Source: Cyclobacteriaceae bacterium
Lineage (GTDB): Bacteria > Bacteroidota > Bacteroidia > Cytophagales > Cyclobacteriaceae
Assembly (NCBI GenBank): GCA_016787605.1
Contig: JAEUUE010000128.1
Coordinates: 62,001-126,000, forward strand
Direction: 5' to 3'
Length of the DNA: 64,000 nt
The position numbers and the translations under genes are program-made. The notes under the pieces are model-generated. The model ran no database searches. It saw only the letters and a program-made list of their open reading frames with translations, and was not told the origin of the DNA. Below, in pieces: positions 51,549 through 60,103 of the stretch; the stretch's first letter is position 1; the number at the start of each line of letters is the position of its first letter.

Positions 51549-52828
51549 GAATACTTGTCGTGGTCTTTGCTTTGTACTCACTGGTCACCGTGGCCCAACC
51601 ACAACCCCGCGGGAATCCCAAACGGATGGAACAGCGCATCCTCAAGCTGGGTACGTTTGGCGCCAACCCGCAAGGCGGCGTCAGCCGTGTGGCTTACAGC
51701 GATGCCGACCTGGCCGGACGGGCTTACGTCATGAACCTGATGAAAGCAGCAGGGCTGGACGTTTCCGTCGACGCCGCCGGCAACATCATCGGCAAACGGA
51801 AAGGAACGGATCCTTCCCTCCCGGTGATTGCCTTCGGGTCGCATATCGACAGCGTACCCGGTGGTGGCAACTACGATGGCGACGTGGGGTCGCTCGGAGC
51901 CATCGAATGCATCGAACTGATGAACGAGCACAAGATCACCACCCGGCATCCGCTCGAAGTGATCATCTTCCAGAATGAAGAAGGGGGCCTGATCGGAAGC
52001 GAGGCGCTGTGCGGAATCCTTCCGTCCGCCTCTCTCGACCTGGTCACACACAGCGGCAAGACCATCCGGCAGGGCATTGCCGATATTGGCGGCAACGTAG
52101 CACAGCTCTCCACTGCAGCCAAACCAAAAGGGTACTATCATGCTTTCCTCGAACTTCATATTGAGCAGGGTGGCATCCTCGATCAGAAGGAAATCAACAT
52201 CGGGGTCGTCGAAGGGATTGTCGGGATCAACCAATGGAGAGTAACCATCACTGGCAAGGCCAACCACGCCGGCACCACACCTATGGATCAACGGCAGGAC
52301 GCCATGGTGGCCGCGGCCAAACTCACGGTGGCCGTGAACAAGGCCGCCACTTCCGTTGCCGGCCGCCAGGTGGCCACGGTGGGACAAATGCATCCGGAAC
52401 CGGGCGCGCCCAATGTGATCCCCGGGAAGGTGACGATGTCGATCGAGATTCGCGACCTCTCCCATGAAAAAATCCTGTCGGTCTTCGACGCCATCCGTGA
52501 ACAGGGTGCTGCCATCGAGAAAGAAACCGGCACCACGATCACTTACGAACTGACGAACGAAAACCTGCCGGCGCCAACCGACAAACGCATCCAGGAGATG
52601 GTGAGTGCGGCGGCAAAATCGCTGGGCTTTTCATCCCTGGTGATGCCGAGCGGAGCCGGGCACGATGCGCAGGATATGGCCACCCTGGCCCCCACCGGGA
52701 TGATCTTCGTCCCCAGCAAGAACGGGGTCAGTCATGCACCCGATGAATACACCTCACCCGAAGACATGGCAAACGGCGTCAGCGTATTGCTTCAAACCGT
52801 TCTGAATATTGACAAAACAAAATTCTAA
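51545..52828 (+). CDS. Exported M20-type amidase/hydrolase, N-carbamoyl-amino-acid hydrolase-like
   Basis: A 427-residue metallohydrolase of the allantoate amidohydrolase/N-carbamoyl-L-amino acid hydrolase group. A signal peptide (ending TVAQ) precedes 'FGSHIDSVPGGGNYDGDVGS' (first metal His and bridging Asp), 'FQNEEGGLIGSEA', 'LELHIEQGGILD', the dimer-domain 'GKANHAGTTPMDQRQDAMVA' and 'PSGAGHDAQDMA' with the last His. Export argues against a role in intracellular pyrimidine breakdown. The substrate is unknown. It lies 9 bases before the serine hydrolase gene. Confidence 0.88.
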   Translation: MRILVVVFALYSLVTVAQPQPRGNPKRMEQRILKLGTFGANPQGGVSRVAYSDADLAGRAYVMNLMKAAGLDVSVDAAGNIIGKRKGTDPSLPVIAFGSHIDSVPGGGNYDGDVGSLGAIECIELMNEHKITTRHPLEVIIFQNEEGGLIGSEALCGILPSASLDLVTHSGKTIRQGIADIGGNVAQLSTAAKPKGYYHAFLELHIEQGGILDQKEINIGVVEGIVGINQWRVTITGKANHAGTTPMDQRQDAMVAAAKLTVAVNKAATSVAGRQVATVGQMHPEPGAPNVIPGKVTMSIEIRDLSHEKILSVFDAIREQGAAIEKETGTTITYELTNENLPAPTDKRIQEMVSAAAKSLGFSSLVMPSGAGHDAQDMATLAPTGMIFVPSKNGVSHAPDEYTSPEDMANGVSVLLQTVLNIDKTKF

Positions 52829-52837
52829 TTCAATAGC

Positions 52838-54094
52838 ATGAAATACCTCCTCTCCTTCCTCCTGTGCCTATCCGCCTGGTGGGCTGTCGCACAATCGTTC
52901 GCGCCAGGGAAACCCGCGGAAAACGGACTTTCAGTCGACCGGCTTAATCGCATCGACCAACTGGTCACTGATCACGTGGACAAAAAGCGGGTAAACGGGG
53001 CGGTCGTCATGGTCGTACGCAACGGAAAGGTGGTCTACCACAAAGCCTTTGGGTACAGCGATGTCGAGAAACAGACGGCGATGAAAAAGGACGACATTTT
53101 CCGCATCGCCTCTCAAACCAAAGCCATCACGTCGCTGGCCGTGATGATGCTCTTTGAAGAAGGAAAGTTCCTTCTTGACGACCCGGTGTCGCGTTACATT
53201 CCGGAATTCAAGAACCCGAAGGTGCTGGGCACGGTGAACTGGGCCGATACCAGCTATACAACGCAGCCAGCCAAGGGCGAGATCACCATCCGCCAGTTGC
53301 TGACGCACACGTCGGGCATCGACTACGCCTCCATTGGCAGCCAGGAGTTCAAGGCCATTTACGCCAAAGCGGGCATCCCCAGTGGCATCGGCACAAACAA
53401 TGTCGTCCTTGCCGACAAGATGAAGAAGCTTGGCGGGATGCCGTTGAAGCATCCACCAGGTGAAGCTTTTACCTATGGATTGAATACCGATGTGCTGGGC
53501 TACCTGGTGGAAGTGCTATCAGGCATGTCGCTTGACCAGTTCTTCCGGACACGTATTTTCCAGCCACTGGGGATGACCGACACCTACTTCTATCTGCCCA
53601 AGGAGAAGCACGCACGCCTCGTGCCCTTGTATCAAGTGACCGACGACAAGCTCTCAAAGGTCTCCAATAAGGTTTTCGACAACATCGATCTCAACTACCC
53701 GACCATGGCCGGCACGTATTACTCCGGAGGTGCGGGGCTAAGTTCCACCACGGAAGACTACGCCAAATTTTTGCAGTTGTTCATCAACAAGGGTGAATTC
53801 AACGGAATACGTCTTCTGAGCCGAAAGACTGTAGAACTGATGCTGACCAATCAGACGAAGCCGCCCATCACCGAGCAGGTTGGGCTGGGCTTCGGGCTGG
53901 AAACCAATATGAACGATTACCAGTCCATCTACTCCCTGGGTACCTTCAGCTGGGGCGGGGCCTTCAGTACGAATTACTGGGCCGACCCCAAGGAGAAGAT
54001 GGTATGCCTGGTCTATACGAACCTCATGGCGTCACCGTATCGCAACATGAATGAAAAGGTCAAAACACTGATCTACCAGGCCATCGTGGATTAG
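52838..54094 (+). CDS. Serine hydrolase, class C beta-lactamase-like
   Basis: A 418-residue exported protein: signal peptide 1-19 (ending VAQ), catalytic Ser92-x-x-Lys95 in 'IASQTKAITS', Tyr-x-Asn in 'FTYGLNTDVLG', and the third motif probably near 'FSWGGAFSTNYW' (HxG/KTG equivalent as WGG). It belongs to the beta-lactamase-like esterase/D-peptidase group; it should not be read as an antibiotic-resistance gene. Likely in one operon with the M20 hydrolase. Confidence 0.9.
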   Translation: MKYLLSFLLCLSAWWAVAQSFAPGKPAENGLSVDRLNRIDQLVTDHVDKKRVNGAVVMVVRNGKVVYHKAFGYSDVEKQTAMKKDDIFRIASQTKAITSLAVMMLFEEGKFLLDDPVSRYIPEFKNPKVLGTVNWADTSYTTQPAKGEITIRQLLTHTSGIDYASIGSQEFKAIYAKAGIPSGIGTNNVVLADKMKKLGGMPLKHPPGEAFTYGLNTDVLGYLVEVLSGMSLDQFFRTRIFQPLGMTDTYFYLPKEKHARLVPLYQVTDDKLSKVSNKVFDNIDLNYPTMAGTYYSGGAGLSSTTEDYAKFLQLFINKGEFNGIRLLSRKTVELMLTNQTKPPITEQVGLGFGLETNMNDYQSIYSLGTFSWGGAFSTNYWADPKEKMVCLVYTNLMASPYRNMNEKVKTLIYQAIVD

Positions 54095-54114
54095 ACCTTT
54101 TGTAGCTTTACCGT

Positions 54115-55026
54115 ATGGGACATGACCATGGACATACCCACGGCCCACGCATCCTGACCGGGGTCAGCACGGCCTTCTCCATCGGCATTTGGCTCAACTT
54201 CCTGTTTGTTGTCGTGGAGGCCGTGGTGGGCTTCCGCATCCAGTCCATGTCGCTGCTGTCGGATGCCGCCCACAACCTGGCCGACGTCGGCACGCTCGTG
54301 CTGTCGCTGGTGGCCTTCCGCCTGCTCAAGGTCAAGGCCAACGAACACTATACCTACGGCTACCGCAAAACCTCGATCCTCGTCGCGCTCTTCAACTCGG
54401 TCATCCTCCTGGTTTCCATCGGGGCGATTGCCTTTGAGGCCGTCCAGAAGGCGCTGTACCCGCAGCCGCTGCCGGGATCTACGATCGCCATCGTGGCGGG
54501 CATCGGCGTACTGGTCAACGGGACCACGGCCTTCTTCTTCCTGCGTGAAAAAGACAAAGACATCAACATCAAGAGCGCCTACCTGCACCTGCTGAGCGAT
54601 ACGCTGGTGTCCGCAGCGATTGTGGCGGGAGGCATCGCTATCGTCTATACGGGCTGGTATTGGGTCGACAGCGCCCTCAGCCTCCTGGTGGTCGGTGTTA
54701 TCCTCGTGAGCACCTGGCGGCTGCTGCGCGAAAGCCTCAAACTCTCACTGGACGGAGTGCCCAACAATATCTCGGTGAAGGACATTACCGAACGTGCGCT
54801 GCGATACGACGGCGTGGTGGGCCTTCACCATGTGCACATCTGGGCCTTGAGTTCCACCGAAAATGCCCTCACCGCCCACCTGGTGCTCTGCAAGGATGTA
54901 TCCCACGACCGCGAACGAACGATCAAGGAACAGTTCCGGCACGAACTGCTGCATCAGCAGATCCAGCATATCACGCTGGAGACGGAGTGGGAAAACGAGC
55001 CCTGCGAAGCAGAGGACTGTCCATAG
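54115..55026 (+). CDS. Cation diffusion facilitator (CDF) transporter
   Basis: A 303-residue CDF-family exporter of Zn2+/Co2+/Cd2+. A His-rich N-terminus (MGHDHGHTHG) precedes six membrane helices, with metal-site 'SLLSDAAHNLADVGTLVLSL' in TM2 and 'LHLLSDTLVSAAIVAGGIAI' in TM5. The C-terminal cytoplasmic domain has 'HHVHIWALSSTENALTAHLV'. All transport-site residues (Asp, His, Asp) are present. The ATG follows the serine hydrolase stop by 20 bases. It converges on the ABC permease gene across array G. Confidence 0.93.
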   Translation: MGHDHGHTHGPRILTGVSTAFSIGIWLNFLFVVVEAVVGFRIQSMSLLSDAAHNLADVGTLVLSLVAFRLLKVKANEHYTYGYRKTSILVALFNSVILLVSIGAIAFEAVQKALYPQPLPGSTIAIVAGIGVLVNGTTAFFFLREKDKDINIKSAYLHLLSDTLVSAAIVAGGIAIVYTGWYWVDSALSLLVVGVILVSTWRLLRESLKLSLDGVPNNISVKDITERALRYDGVVGLHHVHIWALSSTENALTAHLVLCKDVSHDRERTIKEQFRHELLHQQIQHITLETEWENEPCEAEDCP

Positions 55027-55170
55027 TCCATGGTCGATAGACGATAGACGCTTAGGCTTGAATTTTATGCGAGATAGTGGTTCCCCTTCAGAGGCAAGGG
55101 GCGGGGAAAATAACCGTCAATGAAACCAAAGCCACGGACCATGGACCATTGACCATCGGCTATCGACCAC
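55019..55170. repeat. Heptamer array G, large dyad
   Basis: The left arm has five 7-base units (gtccata, gtccatg, gtcgata, gacgata, gacgctt at 55019-55053), and the right arm has five (ggaccat, ggaccat, tgaccat, cggctat, cgaccac at 55136-55170). An 18-base part of the arms is inverted with about two mismatches. The 82-base centre has no ORF. The left arm starts inside the last codons of the CDF gene and the right arm ends against the permease stop. Confidence 0.9.
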
Positions 55171-55974
55171 TCAAATATCGGACTTCTTCAGTTTGAGATA
55201 GGCGAAGTAGTTGAACAGGAAGGCCCAGGCCAGGGCGATCATTACGGATTCGATGGTGACGTAGTCGCGGATCTCCTGGAAGGCGTAGCGCGCAAATGGC
55301 ATTGGCACCAGGTTCATGATCGACTCCAGGGGGAAAAACTGGATGAGGTTCGGAACGTATTGGTCAATGTTTTCCTTGATGATCAGCTCAATCAGGTAGG
55401 AATTCAGCAGCAGGATAATGGTAAGACCTGAACGCTGGATAAAAATGCCCAGCATCAGCGCGAACGAAAGGAAAGCGAAGACTTCCAGGAAATAGGCGGG
55501 GTAGAATTCCAGGCCGGTGAGGCCATAGGGAAAGTCCAGCTGCGGGGAGTAAATGAGACCTGTCACCGTGGCAATCAGCAGCACCATCACCATGCTCAGG
55601 GCGGCCAGCACGAAGTTGGTCATCACCTTCGAAATGAGGAACTGCTCCCGGCTGAGGCCGTCGATGATGTTCTGGCGCACCGTGCGGTAGGTGAACTCAT
55701 TGGTGATGGAGATCACGGTCATGATGGCCAGGCCCATCTTCAGCAGGCCGCCGCTCCAGGCGAGGTTCTGCCAGATGTCGGGGAAATGGTAAAGCGGGAT
55801 GCGGGTGATGTTGATGCTCTGCCCGAATCCTTCGATCGTGCGGGCCAGCCATTTCAGGAACTCCATGCCCGAGGCGGCGCCCATGCAGAGCGTAAAGAAG
55901 TACAACCCCACGATGATCCAGAACGTGCGGTAGTCGAGGAGTTTCTTCAGGTCAACCTTTAGCAAGTGCAGCAT
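55171..55974 (-). CDS. ABC-2 type transporter permease
   Basis: A 267-residue permease with six predicted helices, starting 'LLKVDLKKLLDYRTFWIIVG' and including 'MVMVLLIATVTGLIY', 'FLEVFAFLSFALMLGIFI' and a C-terminal 'VMIALAWAFLFNYFAYLKLK'. It pairs with the ATPase gene upstream, which it overlaps by 23 bases. ABC-2 exporters of this size often move peptides or lipids; the cargo is not known. Confidence 0.87.
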   Translation of the reverse strand: MLHLLKVDLKKLLDYRTFWIIVGLYFFTLCMGAASGMEFLKWLARTIEGFGQSINITRIPLYHFPDIWQNLAWSGGLLKMGLAIMTVISITNEFTYRTVRQNIIDGLSREQFLISKVMTNFVLAALSMVMVLLIATVTGLIYSPQLDFPYGLTGLEFYPAYFLEVFAFLSFALMLGIFIQRSGLTIILLLNSYLIELIIKENIDQYVPNLIQFFPLESIMNLVPMPFARYAFQEIRDYVTIESVMIALAWAFLFNYFAYLKLKKSDI

Positions 55975-56866
55975 GATCGGCTTCGGCTAGAATTTCCAAA
56001 AATTGTTTTTCGAGGCTCTTCTTCTGGGTTACCAGGTGGCTGGCCACAATGCCCTTCTCGAAGAGGTAGCGGTTCAGCTCCAGGCTGTGAAAGCCCTCCT
56101 TCATCTTGACCACATAATGTCCGCCTTCCTTTCGGACGGCCGCGGCACCCGGGAACGCCTCAAGGATGATCGGCAGGTCATCGTGAAAGGCCATCAGCTC
56201 CACGGTTTCTTCACCCTTGCCCACGTCATCCACCGGACCGGTGTAGACCATGTTTCCTTTGCGAAGGATGGCAAAATGAGTGCATACCTTCTGCACCTCA
56301 TCCAGGAGATGGCTCGCCAGGATGATTGTCTTCCCATCATTGGCAATTCGCTTGATGATCTCGCGGATTTCAGCAATACCCATCGGGTCGAGGCCGTTGG
56401 TCGGCTCGTCGAGGATCAGCACGACGGGATCGTTAAGCAAGGCCGACGCGATGGCCAGGCGCTGCTTCATACCCAACGAGTACGTACGGTATTTATCGTT
56501 GCGGCGGGGCGTCAGTTCCACCAGGTCCAGCACCTTCGGAATATTGGCCGCCGGGGCCTCCTTGATCAGCGCCATCAGCTCCAGGTTCTTCTGGCCGCTG
56601 AGGTACGGGTAGAAAATCGGGTGTTCCAGCACGGCGCCGATCTTCTTGCGCAGGTGGTGCGTAGGCGGCTCGCCGAACCAGGTAAAGTTTCCAGCAGTGG
56701 GGTTGGTCACGCCCATGAGCATGCCCAGCGTCGTGGTCTTGCCGCTGCCGTTGGGGCCCAGCATGCCAAAGACCTGGCCGCGCTTGACTTCGAGGTTGAG
56801 CTGATTGACAGCGCAGAGCCGGCCAAAGTTCTTGGTGAGCTCGTGGGTGGTGAGGACGGTTTCCAA
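55952..56866 (-). CDS. ABC transporter ATP-binding protein (ABC-2 exporter)
   Basis: A 304-residue ATPase with Walker A 'GPNGSGKTTTLGMLMG', signature 'YSLGMKQRLAIASALL' (LSGGQ variant), Walker B 'VLILDEPTNGLDP' and H-loop 'ILASHLLDEVQ', plus a C-terminal extension of about 90 residues typical of drug/bacitracin-type exporters. It starts 11 bases after the DUF4252 gene, so it may be the distal part of the sigma-factor operon. Confidence 0.92.
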   Translation of the reverse strand: METVLTTHELTKNFGRLCAVNQLNLEVKRGQVFGMLGPNGSGKTTTLGMLMGVTNPTAGNFTWFGEPPTHHLRKKIGAVLEHPIFYPYLSGQKNLELMALIKEAPAANIPKVLDLVELTPRRNDKYRTYSLGMKQRLAIASALLNDPVVLILDEPTNGLDPMGIAEIREIIKRIANDGKTIILASHLLDEVQKVCTHFAILRKGNMVYTGPVDDVGKGEETVELMAFHDDLPIILEAFPGAAAVRKEGGHYVVKMKEGFHSLELNRYLFEKGIVASHLVTQKKSLEKQFLEILAEADHAALAKG

Positions 56867-56877
56867 GGAATGTGCGG

Positions 56878-57429
56878 TTAATCCACTTTGACTTTCTTCT
56901 TCTTCGCGCGTACGGAATCGCTTTCGCGGTCGGTGAAATGCTTGATCCGCTCGCCAATATCGGTACTTCCGTCAATGGTATTGAACAGGGCACCGGCCTT
57001 GCTTACATCGATGGTGCCGACGATATCGAGCACATACAAGCTGGATGAATCATTAACCAATACCACGGTACCCGGCTTCTTCCCTTTTTCATCGCGCAGG
57101 TACACATCAAAATTGCGGCCATCGATTCGGCTGGTGACGATCGGCTCAAACGACTCCTTCTGGTATTCGGCTACCAGCGCCCGGTATTCCCGCGGGCCCA
57201 GCCGTCCGTTGTCCTTGCTCACCAGGAGAAATTTCATTTTCTCGATGTTCTTGATGAGCTGATCGAATTCTTCGTTTTCCTTCTGGTTGAGCATACGCAG
57301 GGTGTTCTTGTAGAAGAACAACGTCAGCGATCCTTCATACTTCTCTTCGAGGGCCAGGGTCGTCTTGCTCTGCGCCTGGGCGAAAGAGGCGGCCACGATC
57401 CATAACAGCAAAATTCCGGTTCTTTTCAT
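56878..57429 (-). CDS. DUF4252 protein, copy 2
   Basis: A 183-residue exported protein: signal peptide 1-20 (ending SFAQAQ), then 'IKNIEKMKFLLVSKDNGRLG', 'YQKESFEPIVTSRIDGRNFD' and 'VVLVNDSSSLYVLDIVGTID', the DUF4252 pattern. A Lys-rich C-terminus follows (RAKKKKVKVD). Function unknown; the family often accompanies ECF sigma/anti-sigma pairs in Bacteroidota. It lies beyond an intrinsic terminator from copy 1, so it may be less expressed. Confidence 0.85.
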   Translation of the reverse strand: MKRTGILLLWIVAASFAQAQSKTTLALEEKYEGSLTLFFYKNTLRMLNQKENEEFDQLIKNIEKMKFLLVSKDNGRLGPREYRALVAEYQKESFEPIVTSRIDGRNFDVYLRDEKGKKPGTVVLVNDSSSLYVLDIVGTIDVSKAGALFNTIDGSTDIGERIKHFTDRESDSVRAKKKKVKVD

Positions 57430-57443
57430 GCTTGTCGCTGGTT

Positions 57444-57481
57444 AAAAAACGAAGTTCCCCGCGAAGGGTTTCGCAGGGAAC
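57444..57481 (-). terminator. Intrinsic terminator between the two DUF4252 genes
   Basis: A 12-bp stem with one mismatch (57454-57465 with 57470-57481, loop of 4) is followed on the minus strand by a four-base spacer and six T's (57444-57449). It would stop or thin transcription coming from the sigma-factor genes before DUF4252 copy 2 and the ABC genes. Confidence 0.75.
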
Positions 57482-57497
57482 CTCGGATTCATGAAGA

Positions 57498-58043
57498 CTA
57501 TTCCTCGTCGTTTTTCTTTTCTTCCTTGTTGCCCTTCTCCATCTTGTGGAGTTGTTCCAGGCCGTCGATGCTCATCTTGCTTCCGATACGGCTGACTTTT
57601 TTCAGGTCGATTTCGCCGAAGAGGCTCAGCATCTTGAAGTCGTCGTTGCCCGCCGCAATCATGAGCAATTCGCTGATCTTGCCGCCCGATTCCTTGATGA
57701 GGAACTTCATGTCCTGGTCCTTGTCGCGGACGAACATCAACTCCTCGTAGTCTTTGGGAACCACCGACAAGGCTTCCTTGTACAGTTCACGGGAGTCGCG
57801 GGCCTGGTCTTTGGCAATGATTCTCAGCCCCTTGATTTTGCTGATGGCATCCAGGATTTCCTTGTCCTCGGGTTTCTCCACTTCCATGTTGGTAAACAGG
57901 CCGAACATTTTGCTGCTCACCGTCACCTGCGTGAAGTCGGGGTTGTCCTGGTACTTATTGAAGAACTTCGTCACGGCGTCGTTCTGCGCACTGGCTGCGA
58001 TAGCCCCCAACATCATCACTACGCCCATCATTAACTTTTTCAT
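57498..58043 (-). CDS. DUF4252 protein, copy 1
   Basis: A 181-residue exported protein with a signal peptide (MKKLMMGVVMMLGAIAASAQ), then 'FTQVTVSSKMFGLFTNMEVE', 'YEELMFVRDKDQDMKFLIKE' and 'ISELLMIAAGNDDFKMLSLF', the DUF4252 core, and an acidic-basic tail (EKGNKEEKKNDEE). The frame reaches 58103, but the ATG ending at 58043 starts the signal peptide. It is followed by a strong terminator. A paralogue is the next gene. Confidence 0.87.
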   Translation of the reverse strand: MKKLMMGVVMMLGAIAASAQNDAVTKFFNKYQDNPDFTQVTVSSKMFGLFTNMEVEKPEDKEILDAISKIKGLRIIAKDQARDSRELYKEALSVVPKDYEELMFVRDKDQDMKFLIKESGGKISELLMIAAGNDDFKMLSLFGEIDLKKVSRIGSKMSIDGLEQLHKMEKGNKEEKKNDEE

Positions 58044-58099
58044 ATCGCTTGGATTATCGTTTCGGTTTTTGTTTTCTTTTTCCTGTTTAGTCGCTCTGG

Positions 58100-58621
58100 T
58101 CAAATATTTATTCTGTCACTGTCGCTTTTCATCTGAATCTTCTTCTCCGCTTCATTCAGCATCTGCATTTTGCTGGCCTCCTTCTTGGCCTTGCCAAACG
58201 AGTTGGAGATCATCTGAAGGGCCCGCTTGGTCTCCTCGAAGGCCAGCTGCGGATCGGTATACGTGTCCTGCGCTTCCTTGGGATAACTCTTGCGGATCTC
58301 CTGGCGGATGAGGAAGGTTGCCGCCACCACCACGGCGATACCCGCCGCAATCCTTGCCATGTTCCCCCATCCGATCATCGTCACCAGCTTTCCCCCTTGA
58401 CGCGCCTTGAGTCGCTTTGTTACAGCGCCGTCAAAATTTTCTGCCAGCGTCTTGTTTTTCTCCGCCTGGAAGAACGTGAAGAGATCAGCCGCCGCCTTCA
58501 ATTGCGGGGGCACCTGGCCCTGGGCGAAGTACGCACGAAGACGATCCTCCTCTTCCAGCGTAGTTTCGGTCTGCCAGTACTTCTCAAGCAGTTGTTCTAC
58601 TTCATGCAAGTCCATACGCAT
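58100..58621 (-). CDS. Probable anti-sigma factor, single-pass membrane protein
   Basis: A 173-residue protein with a soluble N-terminal half ('VEQLLEKYWQTETTLEEEDR', 'RAYFAQGQVPPQLKAAADLF'), one membrane helix at about 86-104 ('MARIAAGIAVVVAATFLI') and a helical periplasmic part rich in Lys/Glu. The position right after an ECF sigma gene, overlapping it by 20 bases, and this topology indicate an anti-sigma role. No ZAS zinc motif is seen. Confidence 0.75.
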   Translation of the reverse strand: MRMDLHEVEQLLEKYWQTETTLEEEDRLRAYFAQGQVPPQLKAAADLFTFFQAEKNKTLAENFDGAVTKRLKARQGGKLVTMIGWGNMARIAAGIAVVVAATFLIRQEIRKSYPKEAQDTYTDPQLAFEETKRALQMISNSFGKAKKEASKMQMLNEAEKKIQMKSDSDRINI

Positions 58622-59117
58622 CCATTTTTAACAGTTTCTCCCTCACCGCATTTCTTGCCCTGAACAAGTTCACCTTTACCTGGCTCATGTCAATTTCCAG
58701 GATTTCACAAATTTCGTTGTAGCTGTACCCTTCAATATCGCGGAGGTGCATCACCTGCCGCTGTTTGTCGGGCAATTCAGCCATTAATTCTGCTATTCGC
58801 TTCATACGTTCACCCAGTTCGGTCGCTTCGGCCGGTGTCAGGCTCTGATGGGTCAGGTGCATCCCCTTCTCCAGCGAGTCAGTCGGGCGGCGTTGCTGCT
58901 GCCGGAGCCGGTCGAGGGAAAGGTTCTTCGTGATCCGCATGCACCAAGCCTCCAGGTTCTGTACCTGGTCGAGTTGGTCGCGGCCGCTCCACACCTTGAT
59001 CATCACTTCCTGGACGACGTCCTTGGCCTCTTCGTTGTTTCCCAGAAGCCGGAAGGCGAAGCGGTAAAGCTTGTTCTTCACAGGAAAAACCATGTTCTGA
59101 AAAGCTTCCAAGGTCAT
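58602..59117 (-). CDS. ECF-type RNA polymerase sigma factor
   Basis: A 171-residue ECF sigma: region 2 'YRFAFRLLGNNEEAKDVVQE' with 'WCMRITKNLSLDRLRQQQRR', a linker, and region 4 'LPDKQRQVMHLRDIEGYSYN' with 'EICEILEIDMSQVKVNLFRA'. It directs polymerase to a small set of promoters, likely including its own operon (anti-sigma, two DUF4252 genes, perhaps the ABC exporter). The ATG ending at 59117 gives the normal length. Confidence 0.93.
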   Translation of the reverse strand: MTLEAFQNMVFPVKNKLYRFAFRLLGNNEEAKDVVQEVMIKVWSGRDQLDQVQNLEAWCMRITKNLSLDRLRQQQRRPTDSLEKGMHLTHQSLTPAEATELGERMKRIAELMAELPDKQRQVMHLRDIEGYSYNEICEILEIDMSQVKVNLFRARNAVREKLLKMDAYGLA

Positions 59118-59255
59118 CGATTACAGGAGCTAGACGGTGAGGAAGGGGCTTTGTTACAGGGAATGCGAAAATACGCACTCTGCCGCCAATTCAGGGCAAA
59201 ATGACCTATTTTTAGTCGGAAGGAACTCCCTCCCCCCGCGCTTGGTTTACAGCCT

Positions 59256-60080
59256 ATGGCCTCACTCCACGACCTCAAAAACCTCGCTGACGACCTGCCA
59301 GGACGCGGCACCCGTATGCCGGCATTCTTTATTGGACACGGTTCGCCGATGAATGGCATTGAAGATAATGCCTTCAGCCGCAGCTGGGCGGACCTGGGCC
59401 GAACCCTTCCCGAGCCCGCGGCCGTATTGTGCATCTCCGCCCACTGGCTGACGGACGGTACCCATGTGACGGCAATGGAACAACCCCGTACCATCCACGA
59501 CTTCTACGGCTTCCCCCAGGAACTCTTCAATGTCCGCTACCCGGCACCCGGAAGCCCCGCGCTAGCCCGGGAGACTGCTGCGGCCATCACGCGAACAAAA
59601 GTCGGCCTGGATCACGAATGGGGCCTCGACCATGGCACCTGGTCGGTGGTGAAGCAGATGTACCCCGAAGCCAGGATCCCTGTACTCCAACTTAGCATTG
59701 ACTACGCCAAGCCTGCCTCCTATCACTATGGTCTCGCCGAGGAGCTCGGTGTATTGCGCAACAAGGGGGTACTGATCATCGGCAGCGGCAACATGGTGCA
59801 CAACCTCCGCATGCTCAACTGGCGGCAGCCCGAAAGCGGCTACGATTGGGCCGAAGAGATGAATGCGAAGTTCAAGACAATGATTGAAGCCCGGCAGGAC
59901 GACAAGTTGTTGGACTATCACCAGCTTGGCCCTTCGGCGAAACTAGCCATACCGACGCCCGATCACTACTTCCCGCTGATGTATGCCCTGGGGCTCCGCG
60001 GACCTTCGGAATCCGTCGCCTTTTTCAATGACCATCTCTCCATGGGCAGTGTGTCGATGACTTCGGTCAAGATATTCTGA
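59256..60080 (+). CDS. ygiD: 4,5-DOPA dioxygenase-like extradiol dioxygenase
   Basis: A 274-residue class III extradiol ring-cleaving dioxygenase of the DODA/YgiD type. Iron or zinc ligands are expected in 'FFIGHGSPMNGIED', 'ISAHWLTDGTHVTAM' and 'DHEWGLDHGTWSVVKQMYPE', all present. 'RTIHDFYGFPQELFNVRYPA' is a strong family mark. It would cleave catechol-type rings; the natural substrate in bacteria is uncertain. It is divergent from the sigma operon. Confidence 0.92.
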   Translation: MASLHDLKNLADDLPGRGTRMPAFFIGHGSPMNGIEDNAFSRSWADLGRTLPEPAAVLCISAHWLTDGTHVTAMEQPRTIHDFYGFPQELFNVRYPAPGSPALARETAAAITRTKVGLDHEWGLDHGTWSVVKQMYPEARIPVLQLSIDYAKPASYHYGLAEELGVLRNKGVLIIGSGNMVHNLRMLNWRQPESGYDWAEEMNAKFKTMIEARQDDKLLDYHQLGPSAKLAIPTPDHYFPLMYALGLRGPSESVAFFNDHLSMGSVSMTSVKIF

Positions 60081-60103
60081 GCGGACGGCCGTACCTTCAT
60101 CCC

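Noticed and set aside
52838-54094. Antibiotic-resistance beta-lactamase
   Set aside because: The class C-like fold is shared by many esterases and D-peptidases. Motifs and context do not support drug hydrolysis.
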